64,000 nt of DNA, from NCBI GenBank assembly GCA_964019425.1, contig OZ025837.1, positions 367,001 through 431,000 of the forward strand, read 5' to 3'. Below the pieces are notes generated by a model, which saw nothing but the letters and a program-made list of their open reading frames with translations, ran no database searches and was not told the origin of the DNA. The position numbers and the translations under genes are program-made. Below, piece after piece: positions 26,521 to 37,645 of the stretch. The stretch is from Flectonema sp. DT1601. Taxonomy: Eukaryota; Euglenozoa; Diplonemea; Diplonemida; Diplonemidae. How positions within the stretch are numbered: position 1 is the first letter of the stretch; each line of letters starts with the position of its first letter.

Positions 26521-29500
26521 GGAGAACCATCCATCCGGGGATGGTTTTTGCTCGTTGCCGCCAGGTTCTACTTTTTGATGTTCTTCGTAGAATGTTTGTT
26601 GTAGTTCTTGCAAATAGCTGAAATTAATTCGGTCAAGATAAAGATGGTCTGCAACAAAATCCAGCGATGCCCATCCACACTCACCTCCAATTAGACCTTC
26701 CCCTGAAGATTGATGTGATTGTATTGGGAATCGTTTGTCTAAGGTGTGAAGTGTGAAACTTTTATGATTAATGGTGTCTTTTTCGTCGCTTACAGGGATA
26801 CCATGATTAAACTTTTCGGAAGTAATATTTAGTCGTCTTCGAATTGCAGCTGCAACATTGCCATCGTCAATATATAAGTTGATTGGGTGAATCTTGCTGG
26901 TATTATGTGCCATCCAGGCGCTTTGTCGTTAACGCTAAGACGTATCCATCTGTTGTTTGATCTGGTGGTTTCGATTCGGATTCTAATTCCGATGTATGAA
27001 ACATCATCAATACCATCAGAGATCTCGGTGTAGTTCATGGAGTATAATTCTGCTGGTGGTGGGTTGCAGTTCCATGTAAGGAAATCGTCTATGTACCGGC
27101 AAGAGTAGTCGTGTTTGCGTGCTAAATGTAACTCTCCTTTCGCTACAAGGTCATCCATAAATTTAGATTCGATTCTGTAACAGTAGAGATTAGCTATATC
27201 GCTACTTGCGTTGCCGCCCATGGGAATGCCAACTACTTGTCTCCATAGTTTTCCTCTAATTAATATTAGAGAATTATCCACACAAAAGCCTAGAAGCGCT
27301 CTACATTCTAACTGTGATAAAGCACGGTAGGTCGCAGGGTCATTAGATTCAAGTCGCATAATATTCTTGAATTCGAATACTTCTTTAATTGCTTCATTCA
27401 CTTTATCTTTGATCTCCTGGTGGGGTAGTCGTGTATACATCGTAGTGAAGTCGTGTGTTTTGGGAGATAGGCCTTTTAGTCGAGTTGTGTTTAATTTAAT
27501 ATCAGCAGCTATGTCTTTATCAGATTCGACTATCCAATAACGTTTGTATTTTGAATTCATATCTTTTTCTTTTAGTAAAGCCATCACATTTTTAAGAATA
27601 CTTGATAGATGCAGATGAGCGTGTGTTGTGGCTGTTGCGGGTGCCGTTTTATGCTCCTTGTCTAATTGGCGTTGCTTCTCCGTTCCTGTGAGTGAAGAGG
27701 CTCCCGAAATCCATCTCATCCCAATAGCTGACTTGTGCAATTTAATCATGCCGTAGAGATGAGGTAGTCTATCTGCATGCTTGTTTCCTAAGATTTTATT
27801 ATTCTCAGCTAAGAAGGCTAGAGTGACTTCCTCTGTTGCTTTCAATTGTTGATAGGCTGGACCTCCTAATTGCTTAGAAGGATTTACAAATGAAACCAAT
27901 ATCATGTTGTCCTTTGTCTACTTTTAAGAGAACCATCGAATTTTGTAGTGAAGAAAGTTCTTTGAGAGCTTTGCTTGACAGCGGGGAGTCAAGGAATGAA
28001 AGGTCTCGGCTCAGTTTGGTGTGGAGATGCTTAAGAATTACGTTTTTGAAGCGAAGTTTAATATCGTCAGTGGTGTTTCTGTAAGCTTTATCTACGTAAA
28101 CTGCTATGTCGTTTTCGAACCAGTCCATTGCTGCAGCGGGGTGCTTTGGAACTCTGAATTTCTGTCCTCGTGCGAAGAAATCTCGTAATTCGTCAGATAC
28201 GGGAAGATTTACTGCAAGACCGCAGGCATGGCCATCGAATTTAATACTTCCTGGTACGAGAGAACAACAGGGACATGGTGAACAGAGGGGTTCATCGCAT
28301 CCATTCCCAACAGAGGTGGCGTTTAATGCAATATCTCCTACAGTTGTACCCAGTTTGTGACAGATTCTAGTTCTGCTTAAGGTTTTTAAATTTGGACAGA
28401 CTGCCTTAACTTCGTCACTGTGTAGAATTGCTCCTAGGTTCAATCTATCTAAGGCCTTGTGGCTGACGTTTAGTTTAAGCCAGTAGCTGTTTGCTTCCTT
28501 TTTGTTTTTGAGACGACGTAGTGTTGCTGGATTCAATCTTTCCATAAAGCAGCTCTCGAGGTACTTTACACGGGCTGTGTATCGTTCTTGGTGGAAATTA
28601 GAACGAAGGAATTGAAGTACCTTTGTAGTTGTATTTGTCTGCCAACGAGTAAAGTCGTAGTTCGAAAACTCGTCTTCAGGCATAGCAAATAAAAAGTTGA
28701 GCTTCGATGGCAGCCATTTGTAGGAAGTCTCAACTTCAAAGGACACCATTTTCTAATGTAATCGTTGCGGTTGGTTTTGATTGTTGGAATAATTCAAAGT
28801 CCTCGCCATCATCGTTAACTTCACTGAAATAAAACCTGTTCTGCTCGTATACATTCTGTGACTTGAAAGATGGCATCTGTTGTTGGCGAACAGGGCGTGG
28901 CGGGCGGTTTTGGTGTTTTCTCGATCGTTGAGAGCTTAGCTTTGGTGAGTAATAACCTCTCACATTTAGAAGTTTTCCAAAACTATTAATATAATGCTGC
29001 TCTCGAGGGGCAGCAGCTCTGTAGAAGTCCGAAGCATTGTGGTAATGATTGCTTGGGATTTTCTCGAGTGGGATTGTTAGTGGAGGTAGTCTTTCCTGTG
29101 ACAGGTATTGCATCAGACGGTTTTCGTTCTGTCTTCTGTCACGTGACCACTTCTTTGCCTGGTACCAGTGTGACTGCGCTCGCTCCAGTGCTGAATTAGC
29201 TGTCTGGCCGACGTATATTACTTTGCCGTCGGAGCGTCTAAACAGTGCATAGATTACACCGCGAGTTCGAAGTCCGGGTTGTTTTCCGCGGATTTTACAA
29301 TGAGAGAGGTTTCTTCTTATAAATGACATCCTTTGCCTATTGCAGCTCTTCTCATATAATTTCCAGTCAATACCATCGAAGTTTCGCTTGTTTCGGTGTT
29401 GCACGTTTTCGCTTCGATGGTGGAAGTTGGACAGCGGCGAGTGTCTAAAAGGGCCGCCTCGTTGTTGTCCGTAATTTCTTCTGTGCCGGTGCTGTGATGG

Positions 29501-30381
29501 TTTGGCAAACAGATGATCTACTTTTTTCATCTGGCTCTTTTTCCATGGGTTCTGGTTGTAACTTTGCTGTTGTGCGCGCTGATTTGCTGTTCCCTCGATG
29601 ATGATACGAAGGTTCCCCGCACCCACGCTGCGAATTGCTGTATTAATTGCATTAAACGGTAGCTGTTTACCGCTTCGCTGTTCTACTAAAACACGTAGAG
29701 TCTTGCCGGTGTGCGTGATTTTCCGGAGAAGGAGGTCCCTTAAAGGCAGGACTTTAAAAAGCGCTGTCCGTAGCGCTTTGTTTGCATTGACTGGTGAATG
29801 GGAATGGGGGCGGGAAAAATGGGGTCCAGAAACGTCTTTTGATTGAAATCTTTGGTTATTGCTTTTTTGTTGTTGTTTTGGGAATCCCCAAAACTTTGAG
29901 TTTTCAACCACTCCAGGTTTTTTTTTGCAAAGTTATACCCCTTTGCATTGGGTCTCGTCCTACAATAGTTCGGGTGTCGCATGTGAAATATTTTTTTGCC
30001 TAAAGCGGCGGCTTTTTCTCTTTAAAGGAAGGGAACTAAAAGTATTCGAAGAAACCTCGTGCTTACAGAAGTTTTTTGTAGGCGGGTATCGACTTCTACC
30101 CTCAGAGAGAGGGGGGTTATCTTAACACGATCAGAAACCATTTATCCGCTAGGCTCATAGCCTTTCGTGCCCTAAAAGCATACCTAACTTCGAACGGTAA
30201 AAAACGTAGGCTAAACGTTGTTCGTTGCTAGGTGGAGGGTCCAGGTTAAATCTTGCCCGTTGACTAAGTAGAGAGGAGAGATTAATTTAGAAAGAAAAGG
30301 AAAATAGTTTTAAAGGAGTAAAATAGAGAGATGAGCATTGGTGACCCTAAGCGAGTCCCACATGGTAGTTACCAAAGTTAG

Positions 30382-30560
30382 AATTTGAGTTTATTATAAA
30401 AAAGTACACTAAAATAAAATATAATTAAAGAAAAACTATAAAAACACAATTGTTCTGCTGTTCCATAATACACTTGTGGAATACGTAGTTTCAGGAGCCT
30501 TAATCTTATACTACTTGTCCCTCTTAGGCCTTCATCAGTAAGTTCTAAGGGACTTCATTC
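30382..30560 (-). repeat. PLE-B terminal repeat, 5' side (pseudo-LTR)
   Basis: Repeats the 3' end of PLE-B and continues into the tail shared with PLE-A (CCTTCATCAGTAAGTTCTAA). This is again the tail of an upstream tandem copy. Confidence 0.75.
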
Positions 30561-30584
30561 CAGTTAATTAATAAATCGGATCCA

Positions 30585-31685
30585 TCAATAGGTCTTCCAA
30601 AGATCTGACAAACACTGCGGTGCATTATGACAGGTAGATAAGTATGTTTTAAATGTTGGATTATGATACACCAGCATATTATTACACGGAGGTATCTGTC
30701 TCCCACGAGGGTTAAAATGATCATGAGTCAACTGACGCAGCCCTATATTACACTGAGGTAACTGTCTCCCATAATCCACAGACACATTAAAAGGAACACC
30801 CACAGTACCAAAAGGAGCCCTTTGACCAAACTGTCTCGCTTCCCAAGTGTGTTCACCCGCTAAACAGGATGCCAGTTCTTCGTTATCAACCGCATCCCAC
30901 CTCATTGCTTTTGAAATTCCTTCCATCGATAATTTCTGGAACACCACATTGCGAGCTACTTCCTTCTGCTCATCATCTGTTAAGGATGCTTCAATACAGA
31001 CCTCCTGCATAAGTGACAACAATTCATCCTCACTTGACAGGGATGGCACTTCTTCAGCTGAGAACAGTACACACACATCCTCAGCAGTAAACTCTTTGAA
31101 GGAAGAAATATTGTTTCTTGAAAGACAGCCGCCCCACGCTAGAACTTCGTGACAAACATTGATGAGTAACTCGCTGTGTGTCTCCCGTGACAGTCTGAGT
31201 AGTCGACACACATCACTTTCTTCGATTTGATGAGACACATGCTCAGAAATATCATTTAATAGTGACCTACACGTGATATTGAATTCTAGTATTTGTCTTC
31301 CAGTTGTTATTATTTTCTTGATCAAATCCAGAAGAAGATTTCTAATTTCCGCTATCTGTAAGTAGCAAACAAGTCGGTAAATTCTCTGAAATTGGTTTAC
31401 ATCGAGAGCAACGTCTACTTTTGCTCCATACATCCAGCGGATTACAAATAGGAAGTCTTCCTGGGATGCGAAATCAAGGTCAATAATTATATGGTTCGAC
31501 ACGGACTCTTCAAAATCACTCAAAGCAGAACTAAAATATTTCGAGGCAGCTTCCACCATCACTCGATGCAACGCATAGTCAGTTCCGTTAAAGGTTACCT
31601 TCAGATCTGATGTTCTCGTATCGTTGATTGAATCTGACCGATCGGTACTACAGACGGCTACTTCAGTCGTTTGATTTGATGACAT
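30585..31685 (-). CDS. BTB/POZ protein BTB-8, C-terminus altered by PLE-B
   Basis: 366 aa. The BTB domain is at about 24-118 (SDLKVTFNGTDYALHR, RWMYGAKVDVALDVNQFQR), followed by the helical region with GRQILEFNITCRS and HVSHQIEESDV. The extended tail has two Arg-Gln-(Leu/Ile)-Pro motifs with Cys (GRQLPQCN, GRQIPPCNN). The last residues (about PQCLSDLWKTY) are encoded across the PLE-B junction, replacing the family ending CSCNCHNYGY that now lies 4.2 kb away. The start MSSNQTTEV abuts a short U module. It is probably still translated with a modified tail. Confidence 0.85.
   Translation of the reverse strand: MSSNQTTEVAVCSTDRSDSINDTRTSDLKVTFNGTDYALHRVMVEAASKYFSSALSDFEESVSNHIIIDLDFASQEDFLFVIRWMYGAKVDVALDVNQFQRIYRLVCYLQIAEIRNLLLDLIKKIITTGRQILEFNITCRSLLNDISEHVSHQIEESDVCRLLRLSRETHSELLINVCHEVLAWGGCLSRNNISSFKEFTAEDVCVLFSAEEVPSLSSEDELLSLMQEVCIEASLTDDEQKEVARNVVFQKLSMEGISKAMRWDAVDNEELASCLAGEHTWEARQFGQRAPFGTVGVPFNVSVDYGRQLPQCNIGLRQLTHDHFNPRGRQIPPCNNMLVYHNPTFKTYLSTCHNAPQCLSDLWKTY
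30611..30638. repeat. Probable PLE-B target-site duplication, right copy
   Basis: Partner of 26396-26423. About 50 bp of extra sequence (30561-30610) separates it from the recognisable element end. Confidence 0.65.
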
Positions 31686-31915
31686 TTCTCAAAACCAGTC
31701 AAAACTTTAGAAAAGAGTAAATAATATTAATTAACCGAGTTAATGAACTGCACCTGTTGTGGAATTAAATCAAATCATAACAACACTTTTAAAGGTATCA
31801 AGAATAATAGTATTTAAGATAAGAAGGTGTAATTTATTAAAAGAGCGGATCAGAGTTGGCAGCAGAGAAGATCATGGTTGCGATGGCCTTCACTTTCTCG
31901 CTTTTCTTCGTGTAT
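31686..31915 (-). repeat. Short U module upstream of BTB-8
   Basis: Second-subtype U copy ending in CTTCGTGTATTTTAGGAAAG, as at 21700. Confidence 0.75.
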
Positions 31916-31955
31916 TTTAGGAAAGAAGGTTGTTTAAAAAAAAAAGGGGGGGGAA

Positions 31956-32059
31956 GTGACCAACGCCCGAGAAAAGCAAGGACATGATCTGAGGTTGGGA
32001 TTGATACTTATTCTGACATAGTACAATTGAGAACATTGTTCTTCGAGGTATCACAGGTG
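31956..32059. repeat. Partial copy of the BTB-12 3' flank
   Basis: Same as 23151-23326 up to GAGGTATCACAGGTG, where it switches into GC-rich fragment GC-e. Confidence 0.65.
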
Positions 32060-32440
32060 CCTCGAAGCAGCCCGGCCTCGCATCCCGCACACTTGTAGAT
32101 GTTGATGTAGATGTCGCACATCTTTATCGACGGGTGGTCCGCGCACCAGAACCTCATGAACGAACCCGCCGCGATGTTCCATGGCGGGATGTAGGCGGCG
32201 TTCAGGATCTGGGACTCGGGGATGATGTGGAAGAACCTCGAACCAGCGGTTTCCGGTTCGATCCATCCAGGCATGTTGTTGGCCACCTGCCCGCCCCCGA
32301 GAGAGATCAACGTTCCGCTGCTCACCGTTGCCGCGCCGCGAAGGAGTCCAACCCTCGGTCACCAGGTAGTCCCTGAAGTCCGCGTTCAGCCCGGCCTCGC
32401 ATCCCGCACACTTGTAGATGTTGATGTAGATGTCGCACAT
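32060..32440 (-). pseudogene. GC-rich gene fragment GC-e (rearranged, N-proximal part)
   Basis: Frame 32060-32325 reads SSGTLISLGGGQVANNMPGW, IEPETAGSRFFHIIPESQIL, PPWNIAAGSFMRFWCADHPS and MCDIYINIYKCAGCEAGL. It therefore bridges fragments GC-a and GC-b. A second MCDIYINIYKCAGC start with GWTPS lies in tandem at 32340-32440. The internal duplication and the junction to BTB flanks show a scrambled copy. Confidence 0.55.
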
Positions 32441-32443
32441 CTT

Positions 32444-33050
32444 CTCATTATTCTAACTGCGAACAGTACACAAACATCTTCAGCACTAAACTCTGATGGT
32501 ACCGTCTTCTTGAATAGTTACATTCATGTGTTATGGTCGTACTTGATGTTATCTTAATTACGTAAACAAAGAAGTCTTTCAAATAACACAATCACTGAAG
32601 TGTTTTCAACTTACACAGTCGCTATTATCCCTCACGTGAAATCACTAATTTAGTAGTCGGTGTACCCGAAGTAGTTCTTCCTTCTTCTCGTTATTTTATG
32701 AAAACTGAAATAATAAAATATTTTGATACGTTCCGTGGAATTGTCTAAAGTACAAGTTGTCAGCAATCACCTTACTAAGTGATTGTCAACAAGAAGTAAT
32801 CACAACAACAGGCATTGTGTACAGGAGGTCCTGTCACATCTCAAACAGGAGTCGAATACTCCGATTGTTTAAATAAAATAACAATTCAATCATGTGATTC
32901 TCATGTCAGACGATGTTGGAATCGTATCAAAATAACTCATCTGACTAACCTTTGATGGAGTTGTGAGACTTCACTTCAGTTAATCAAATGAACGTTAGCT
33001 TGTGACTCAACAGGGACATGAACCGATTCATCCCAAGGGTTTATAATAAA
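32444..33050 (-). repeat. RD module, 3' flank of BTB-9
   Basis: Full R plus D with the BTB scrap at the right side of a GC fragment. The D part runs directly into the BTB-9 stop region, suggesting that this is the ancestral 3' flank. Confidence 0.75.
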
Positions 33051-33054
33051 TAGA

Positions 33055-34062
33055 TTAGTAGCCATAACGATGACAAGTACATGTACACCGCTGTATATTA
33101 CACGCAGGTATCTGTCTTCCATAGGCATCAACATGACGGCCGTTACGACGTATCTGTCTCCCATAAACATCTACTGAACCATTTAAATGAACCTGAGCAA
33201 ACTGTCTCACTGATATGGTGTGTTCACTCTCTGAGCAGGAAGCCAGTGTTTCATTATCAACCGCATCCCATCTTATTGCTTTGAAAATCCCCTCTTTCGA
33301 TAAATCATGTAACATCACATTGCGAGCTACTTCCTTCTGCTCATCATCTGTTAAGGATGCTTCAATACAGACCTCCTGCATAAGTGACAACAATTCATCC
33401 TCACTTGACAGGGATGGCACTACTTTAGCTGAGAACAGTACACACACATCCTCAGCAGTAAACTCTTTGAAGGAAGAAATATTGTTTTTTGAAAGACAGC
33501 CGCCCTCTTCTAGTTTCTCGTGACAAACCTTGATGAGTAACTCGCTGTGTGTCTCCCGTGACAGTCTGAGTAGTCGACACACATCACTGTCTTGGATTTG
33601 ATGAGACAAATGCTCAGAAATATCATTTAATAGTGACCTACACCTGATGTTGAGGTCCAGTATTTGTCTTCCAGTTGTAACCATTTTCTTGATCAAATCC
33701 AACAGAAGATTTCTAATTTCCTCCGCCTGTAAGTAGCAAACAAGTCGGTAAATGTTCTCAAGCTGTTTTACATCGCGAGCAACGTCTACTTGTGCTCCAT
33801 ACATCCAGCGGATTACAAATAGGAATTCATCCTGAGATACGAAATCAAGGTCAATAATTATATGTTTCGACACGGACTCTTTAAAATCACTCAAAGCGGA
33901 ACTAAAATATTTCGAGGCAGCTTCCACCATCATTCGATGCAACGCATAGTCAGTTCCGTTAAAGGTTACCTTCAGATCTGATATTTTCGTATCGTTGATT
34001 GAATCTGACCGATCGATACTACAGATGGCTACTTTCGTTTTTTTGGTTTCATTTGATGACAT
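33055..34062 (-). CDS. BTB/POZ protein BTB-9 with intact Cys tail
   Basis: 335 aa. The BTB domain is at about 27-121 (SDLKVTFNGTDYALHR, RWMYGAQVDVARDVK), with the family helical region, HLSHQIQDSDV and HEKLEEGGCLSKNN. The full tail is preserved: VDVYGRQIRRNG, VDAYGRQIPACN and IQRCTCTCHRYGY. It is one of two copies showing the complete CxCxCH ending in frame, so it is a good reference for the family. The Cys/His cluster could bind metal or be lipidated (inference). The start is MSSNETKK, with U module 34063-34646 upstream and RD downstream. Confidence 0.88.
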   Translation of the reverse strand: MSSNETKKTKVAICSIDRSDSINDTKISDLKVTFNGTDYALHRMMVEAASKYFSSALSDFKESVSKHIIIDLDFVSQDEFLFVIRWMYGAQVDVARDVKQLENIYRLVCYLQAEEIRNLLLDLIKKMVTTGRQILDLNIRCRSLLNDISEHLSHQIQDSDVCRLLRLSRETHSELLIKVCHEKLEEGGCLSKNNISSFKEFTAEDVCVLFSAKVVPSLSSEDELLSLMQEVCIEASLTDDEQKEVARNVMLHDLSKEGIFKAIRWDAVDNETLASCSESEHTISVRQFAQVHLNGSVDVYGRQIRRNGRHVDAYGRQIPACNIQRCTCTCHRYGY

Positions 34063-34646
34063 TTTTCAAAATCCTTCAAAACTTTAGAAAAGAATAAATA
34101 ATATTAATTAACCGAGTTAATGAACTGCACCTGTTGTGGAATTAAATCAAATCATAACAACACTTTTAAAGGTATCAAGAATAATAGTATTTAAGATAAG
34201 AAGGTGTAATTTATTAAAAGAGCGGATCAGAGTTAACAGCAGAGAAGATCATGGTTGTGATGGCCTTCACTTTCTCGCTTTTCTTTTTTGGATTAGAGCA
34301 AAACCTGTTTTGAGAAGGAAGGCGTGACAAAAAAAGCAAACCCACACGAGGCAAGACAACAAAGACTGCTACAGAACATCGCCCGTGCAATGCGGGAACA
34401 CCGTAAACGTACGTAACCAGCAGCGTACGGCGCCCGAGAAGGGAAAGGGAAAGGGGAAAAGGAAAAGGAAAGGGAAAGGGAAAGGGAGGAAGGTGTGTGT
34501 GTTGTGTATCTGAAAAAAAAGAGGCGAGAGGAAACAATTTGGCAACAGAAAACGGTCGGTCCCAGAAGCGTGGTGAGGCTCTTGAACAACCAGCTACAAA
34601 AAGGAACAATAATAAAGATAACAAAGGCCTCGGCAAGAAAACGATT
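34063..34646 (-). repeat. Full U module upstream of BTB-9
   Basis: Complete copy; its GC-rich part is more diverged (CCCAGAAGCGTGGTGAGG) than in other units. Confidence 0.8.
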
Positions 34647-34667
34647 TTCTGTTTTTCCATAATAACC

Positions 34668-34905
34668 GGCTTCCATCCCACACACAGAGAAGACACCGCC
34701 ACCGCCACCCTTCAGTCGAAAGATAGATGCATGTCAAAACGGAGGTGAGGCGTTGCTTTTTTCCCCCTCGGTTCGCTGTTTCTTCTTTTGCTTTCCGGCC
34801 GCCGTGTGGGGGAAAAAGAAAAAAAAAGCAACTTGGAGCCTGCCGCGAACAACACAAAATAATTAAGAAAAGAGGTGAAAAGGCTTTGCGCCGTCAGGCA
34901 AAGTT
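34668..34905. repeat. V module, copy 2
   Basis: Matches 7216-7450 closely and again follows a U module, but then joins BTB-10 instead of GC-rich DNA. Confidence 0.75.
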
Positions 34906-34974
34906 GGTTGAATTGAAGGACGAGGGAATGGGATTTTGTTTGCTTTTTCTCCGAATGAACAAAAGAAGAATGGC

Positions 34975-35864
34975 CCCCTATATACCTGTCAAGTGAGGAT
35001 GAATTGTTGTCACTTATGCAGGAGGTCTGTATTGAAGCATCCTTAACAGATGATGAGCAGAAGGAAGTAGCTCGCTGTGTGGTGTTCCAGCAATTATCGA
35101 TAAAAGGAGTTTCAAAAGCAATGAGGTGGGATGCGGTTGATAACAAAGAACTGCCATCCTGCTTACTTAACTATGTACAGCAGTACACTCTTTGAAGGAA
35201 GAAATGTTGTTTCTTGAAAGACAGCCGCCTTCTTCTAGTTTCTCGTGACAAACCAACTCGCTGTGTGTCTCCCGTGACAGTCTGAGTAGTCGACACACAT
35301 CACAGTCTAGCCCTTCGATGAAACAAATACTCATAAATATCATTTAATAGTGACCTACACGTGATGGTGAGGTCCTGTATTTTTTGTCTCCCAGTTCTAA
35401 TTATTTTATCGATCGAGTGCAGCAGATAATTTCTAATTTCTCCCATCCGGAAGTAGCAAACAAGTCGGAAAATGTTCTCAAGCTCGTCTTTTCCGAGAGC
35501 AAAATCCCTTTTTGTTCCATACATCAATTGCATAACAATTCGGAAGTCATCCTGGGATACGTCAATAATTATGTTTCGACTCTTTAAAATTACTCAAAGC
35601 GGAACTAAAATACATCGAGCTAGCTTCCACCATCATTCGATACAACGCATAGACATCTCCGATAAAGGTTACCTTCAGAGCGGAACTAAAATATTTCGAG
35701 GCAGCTTCCACCATCACTCGATACAACTCATAGTCAGTTCTGTTAGAGGTTACCTTCAGATCTGATGTTCTCGTTTTGTTGATTGAATCTGATCGATCAA
35801 ATATGAATCTGTCATCCAGTCTACTGACGGCTGCTTCAATCGTGTTGATTTTATTTAGTGACAT
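34975..35864 (-). pseudogene. BTB-10: BTB pseudogene with an inverted core
   Basis: From 35864 leftwards on the minus strand are degenerate BTB pieces: SDLKVTSNRTDYELYR, the doubled KYFSSAL/KVTFIGDVYALYR segment, QLMYGTKRDFALG, and MGEIRNYLL with frame changes. At about 35175 the orientation flips. The stretch 34985-35170 is the normally following part (YLSSEDELLSLMQEV to the SCLLN end) on the plus strand. The inverted piece is much closer to the intact genes than the rest, so it is a recent arrival. Not functional as a BTB protein. Confidence 0.8.
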
Positions 35865-35879
35865 GTCAAAAAATCCCGT

Positions 35880-36825
35880 TAAACTTTAGAAAAGAATAAA
35901 TAACATAACTTTTTTGAAAAAATTTAATACTTCACCCTGTCAAGGGCCACCGATTGGGAACGAGAAAATTGACTGAAATAAAATTTCAGAATAAAATAAT
36001 TTCGCTATTGGGGGGGGTGAAACTTTAATGTAAAAACAGCAGCAATTTTAGGGTATTAAAAACAAAACTAATATCAAAGTACTTGACTGAAAAAATATTT
36101 GTAGTTGTTCGCTATTGGAGGTAACCTGATACTAATATTAAATGGAAAGCAACTTGAAACCGGCAAAAACGAGAATAGGGTTCGGCCAAACCTGGTTGCA
36201 ATATAACAAATCAACAGTTGGTATCGATAAAAAATCCCATATGTGCTGTCGAATATGGGGATTCGGGGGCCACGTACTACAGGTTGAGCGCCCCATGCCC
36301 TGTAGCCCGTTAGGAGGTATTTGATATGTATTTTCAAGGTGGGGAATTTGATACAATACGAAAAGATTTGCGGGGGGTTAACTGTTCGAGAATTTTAATC
36401 AATCTATTATTCTACTTCAGCATTCTCACAAGGAGAGGACGAACATCTGGGAGAATATTGGTTAGTTTCCTGCGATTATTTTTTTTTTCTTTATTTCCCC
36501 CGACAGGTACCATACTTTAACTTTTTTAAAATCTCACTCGGGGAGTCGTTCGACAACCACCTCAGCTGATGGTCTTAGACGCGATATTCAATGGGAATCG
36601 CAGAAGCAAGAGACTCATCAGGTCATCGAATTCACACTTACGGGTTAGGTTCGCCTTCCCATCAGCTGTTGAGTATCGCTAAAACATTATCCTCCGGCGT
36701 TATGTCCTCGACGAAATTAAATTAGAAATCGACTGAACATTCTCCTCCCCTTGCGCATAATTTCCAGCTCCTTGGGTGATATTATTGCCCACCCTCTCAA
36801 TTAATAGCTACAATTTACCGATCGT
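35880..36825. other. Intergenic mosaic left of U10
   Basis: No gene is supported. It contains a segment (36010-36110) repeated at 42168-42290, a hAT-like end (36262-36305) and a GTTAACTGTT motif (36376). From 36540 to 36790 there is a GC-richer unique stretch of unknown origin. Confidence 0.5.
36262..36305 (-). repeat. hAT-like terminal sequence, copy 2
   Basis: Minus strand reads CAGGGCATGGGGCGCTCAAC, then CTGTAGTACGTGGCCCCCG. It is similar to 21870-21925 and to the general TCAACCTG-GTACGTG-CCCC pattern of hAT ends. Confidence 0.3.
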
Positions 36826-37490
36826 AAAACTTTAGAAAAGAATAAATAATATTAATTAACCGAGTTAATGAACTGCACCTGTTGTGGAATTAAATCAAAT
36901 CATAACAACACTTTTAAAGGTATCAAGAATAATAGTATTTAAGATAAGAAGGTGTAATTTATTAAAAGAGCGGATCAGAGTTGGCAGCAGAGAAGATCAT
37001 GGTTGCGATGGCCTTCACTTTCTCGCTTTTCTTTTTTGGATTAGAGCAAAACTTGTTTTGAGAAGGAAGGCGTGACAAAAAAAGCAAACCACACGAGGCA
37101 AGACAACAAAGACTGCTACAGAACATCGCCCGTGCAATGCGGGAACACCGTAAACGTACGTAACCAGCAGCGTACGGCGCCCGAGAAGGGAAAGGGAAAG
37201 GGGAAAAGGAAAGGGAAAGGGAAAGGGAGGAAGGTGTGTGTGTTGTGTATCTGAAAAAAAAGAGGCGAGAGGAAACAATTTGGGGGAAAAAACGATCGGT
37301 ACCAGAGGCCCCGCGCGGCTCTCTAACTTGAAGTGTATCTGAAAAAGAGGCGAGAGGAAACAATTTGGCAAAAGAAAACGGTCGGTCCCAGAGGCGCGGC
37401 GCGGCGGCTCTCTAGCTTGAGCAGCCAGCCGCAAAAAGGGAACAATAATAAAGATAACAAAGGCCTCGGCAAGAAAACGATTTTCTGATT
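36826..37490 (-). repeat. U module U10 with an internal duplication
   Basis: A full U copy in which the GAGGCGAGAGGAAACAATTT to GGCGCGGCGCGG part occurs twice (about 37260-37330 and 37345-37415), the first diverged. It is not attached to a BTB gene on its left: 35880-36825 intervenes. It ends at an R module. Confidence 0.75.
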
Positions 37491-37505
37491 TTTCCTTACA
37501 CGCAT

Positions 37506-37645
37506 TATTCTAACTGCGAACAGTACACAAACATCTTCAGCACTAAACTCTGATGGTACCGTCTTCTTGAATAGTTACATTCATGTGTTATGGTCGTACT
37601 TGATGTTCTCTTAATTACGTAAACAAAGAAGTCTTTCAAATAACT
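37506..37645 (-). repeat. R module with BTB relic
   Basis: The BTB scrap (FSAEDVCVLFA-like) and R are truncated at TCTTTCAAATAACTGC. It lies downstream of BTB-11. Confidence 0.7.

Larger units (their letters stand above)
26424..30560 (-). mobile_element. PLE-B: broken Penelope-like element inserted in the BTB-8 tail
   Basis: Second member of the PLE-A family, diverged in protein sequence. Parts on the minus strand: endonuclease frame 28736-29911 with GVIYALF and YVGQT; Cys-rich and pre-RT segment 27874-28749 (CPNLKTL, SDELRDFFARGQKFRVP, KVDKGQHDIG); RT core 26829-27905 (LPHLYGMIKLHKS, FTTMYTRLPH, IPMGGNASSDIANLYCY, YIDDFLTW); and the start of the protease-like region 26518-26913 (GGECGWASLDFVADH, SPDGWFS). 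It is broken, with about three breaks, and lacks the 3' end of the coding part. Direct repeats lie at both ends, and a 28-bp host duplication flanks it. Confidence 0.85.
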
